A DNA stretch of 7,462 bases, taken from contig PXFD01000057.1 in assembly GCA_003564505.1 (NCBI GenBank), forward strand, positions 1 to 7,462, written 5' to 3'. The position numbers and the translations under genes are program-made. A model generated the notes under the pieces. It saw only the letters and a program-made list of their open reading frames with translations. It made no database searches and was not told the DNA's origin. The stretch's first letter is position 1, and each line of letters begins with the position of its first letter. The stretch is from Syntrophomonadaceae bacterium. GTDB taxonomy: Bacteria > Bacillota_D > Dethiobacteria > DTU022. This document shows positions 6,559 to 7,462 of the stretch, piece after piece.

Positions 6559-7462
6559 ATGTCAACTGAGGAACTGACACCACGGGAAATTGTTGATCAA
6601 CTGAATTATTATATAATCGGACAGGAAGATGCAAAGCGCTGCGTAGCTGTAGCTTTGAGAAACAGGTATCGCCGGAAACTCCTTCCTGAAGATTTGCAGG
6701 AAGAAATTATTCCAAAGAACATCATAATGATCGGAGCAACCGGGGTTGGTAAAACAGAAATAGCGAGGCGCCTGGCCAAACTGGTCAATGCCCCTTTTGT
6801 CAAGATAGAAGCTACGAAATTTACAGAGGTTGGTTATGTTGGGCGCGATGTAGAGTCAATGATTCGCGACCTGGTAGAAACCGCTGTCCATATTGTGCAA
6901 AACGAGCGGATGCTGGTGGTTAAGGATAAGGCTATTAAAAATGCCAATGACCGGATTGTTGAAATAATTGCTCCCCTGCCTCAGAGGAAAAAGCGCTCGG
7001 CTAACCCATTGGGTTTTCTTTTCCAGGCTAACCCTGTGCAGGAAGAAGCGGGAAACAGTGCAGATGAAACTACTTTTGAAGAGCGCTTGCAGCGGGCTAA
7101 AGAGGAACAGCGTAAAGTCAGGGAGCGGTATCTCAACGGCGAACTCGAAGATCAGATGATAGAAATTGAAGTGGAAGAACGTAAGCCTCAGATGATGGAT
7201 ATATTTTCTGGTCAGGGTATGGAAGAAATGGGTATCAATTTACAAGATATGCTTGGCAATATTGTTCCCCCAAAGAAGAAGAAACGCAGAGTCAGTGTTG
7301 CTGAAGCCAGAAAAATATTGGAGCAAGAAGAAGCGCAGCGTTTGATTGACATGGATGCTGTTACCGGTGATGCTTTAAAAAGAGCGGAACAGTTGGGAAT
7401 TGTTTTTCTAGACGAAATTGACAAAATTGCCGGTAAAGATTATCATGGATCTGGTCCTGATA
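6559..7462 (+). CDS. hslU: HslU, ATPase subunit of the HslUV protease (3' end cut off by the window)
   Basis: HslU (ClpY) is the AAA+ unfoldase that caps HslV, unfolds substrates with ATP and feeds them into its chamber. Only the first 301 codons plus one base are in the window; full-length HslU is about 440-470 residues, so the sensor 2 region and the C-terminal tail that activates HslV lie outside. Visible are [21 protein letters not shown] (6-26), Walker A GATGVGKT (59-66), the pore-loop motif GYVGRD (92-97) and Walker B IVFLDE (281-286) followed by IDKIAG. Between the last two, about residues 110-245, is the HslU-specific I domain: charged, predicted helical, and including a [16 protein letters not shown] stretch with a marked basic patch. 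This I domain separates HslU from ClpX. The gene is 18 bases after hslV. In Bacillus the next gene is codY, which cannot be checked here. Confidence 0.95.
   Translation, partial: MSTEELTPREIVDQLNYYIIGQEDAKRCVAVALRNRYRRKLLPEDLQEEIIPKNIIMIGATGVGKTEIARRLAKLVNAPFVKIEATKFTEVGYVGRDVESMIRDLVETAVHIVQNERMLVVKDKAIKNANDRIVEIIAPLPQRKKRSANPLGFLFQANPVQEEAGNSADETTFEERLQRAKEEQRKVRERYLNGELEDQMIEIEVEERKPQMMDIFSGQGMEEMGINLQDMLGNIVPPKKKKRRVSVAEARKILEQEEAQRLIDMDAVTGDALKRAEQLGIVFLDEIDKIAGKDYHGSGPD

Overview
The window reads as a chromosomal housekeeping stretch of a Gram-positive, Clostridia-like member of the Bacillota. The grounds are the xerC-hslV-hslU gene order (codV-codW-clpY in Bacillus), protein sequences close to that phylum's versions, purine-rich Shine-Dalgarno sites, TTG and GTG starts, sigma-A-like promoters and a moderately AT-rich composition. 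Genus and species cannot be told from the sequence alone. All supported genes are on the + strand. I see no tRNA, rRNA, CRISPR array, insertion sequence or prophage gene.

Layout. Positions 1-117 hold a short leader with an extended -10 promoter. Next comes a 658-residue UvrD/PcrA-type superfamily 1 helicase (118-2094) that starts at TTG and ends soon after motif VI. A 91-base gap carries a good sigma-A promoter and precedes cimA (2186-3817), an (R)-citramalate synthase with its C-terminal regulatory domain. dprA (3831-4937) follows after 13 bases. A 153-base AT-rich gap (4938-5090) contains a 35-base two-tier inverted repeat. Then xerC (5091-5993), hslV (6010-6540) and hslU (6559 to the window end, 3' truncated) follow at spacings of 16 and 18 bases, as one probable transcript.

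Functions. The helicase, DprA and XerC act on DNA (unwinding and repair, single-strand DNA loading of RecA, chromosome dimer resolution). HslV and HslU form the two-part ATP-dependent HslUV protease. CimA is the metabolic outlier: it makes citramalate from pyruvate and acetyl-CoA for threonine-independent isoleucine synthesis.

The most notable points are architectural. topA and trmFO, which commonly lie between dprA and xerC in Bacillota, are absent here, and a short gap with an inverted repeat occupies their place. cimA sits directly before dprA. The helicase lacks the C-terminal tail of PcrA and has an unusual motif III. No gene in the window looks like a previously undescribed system.
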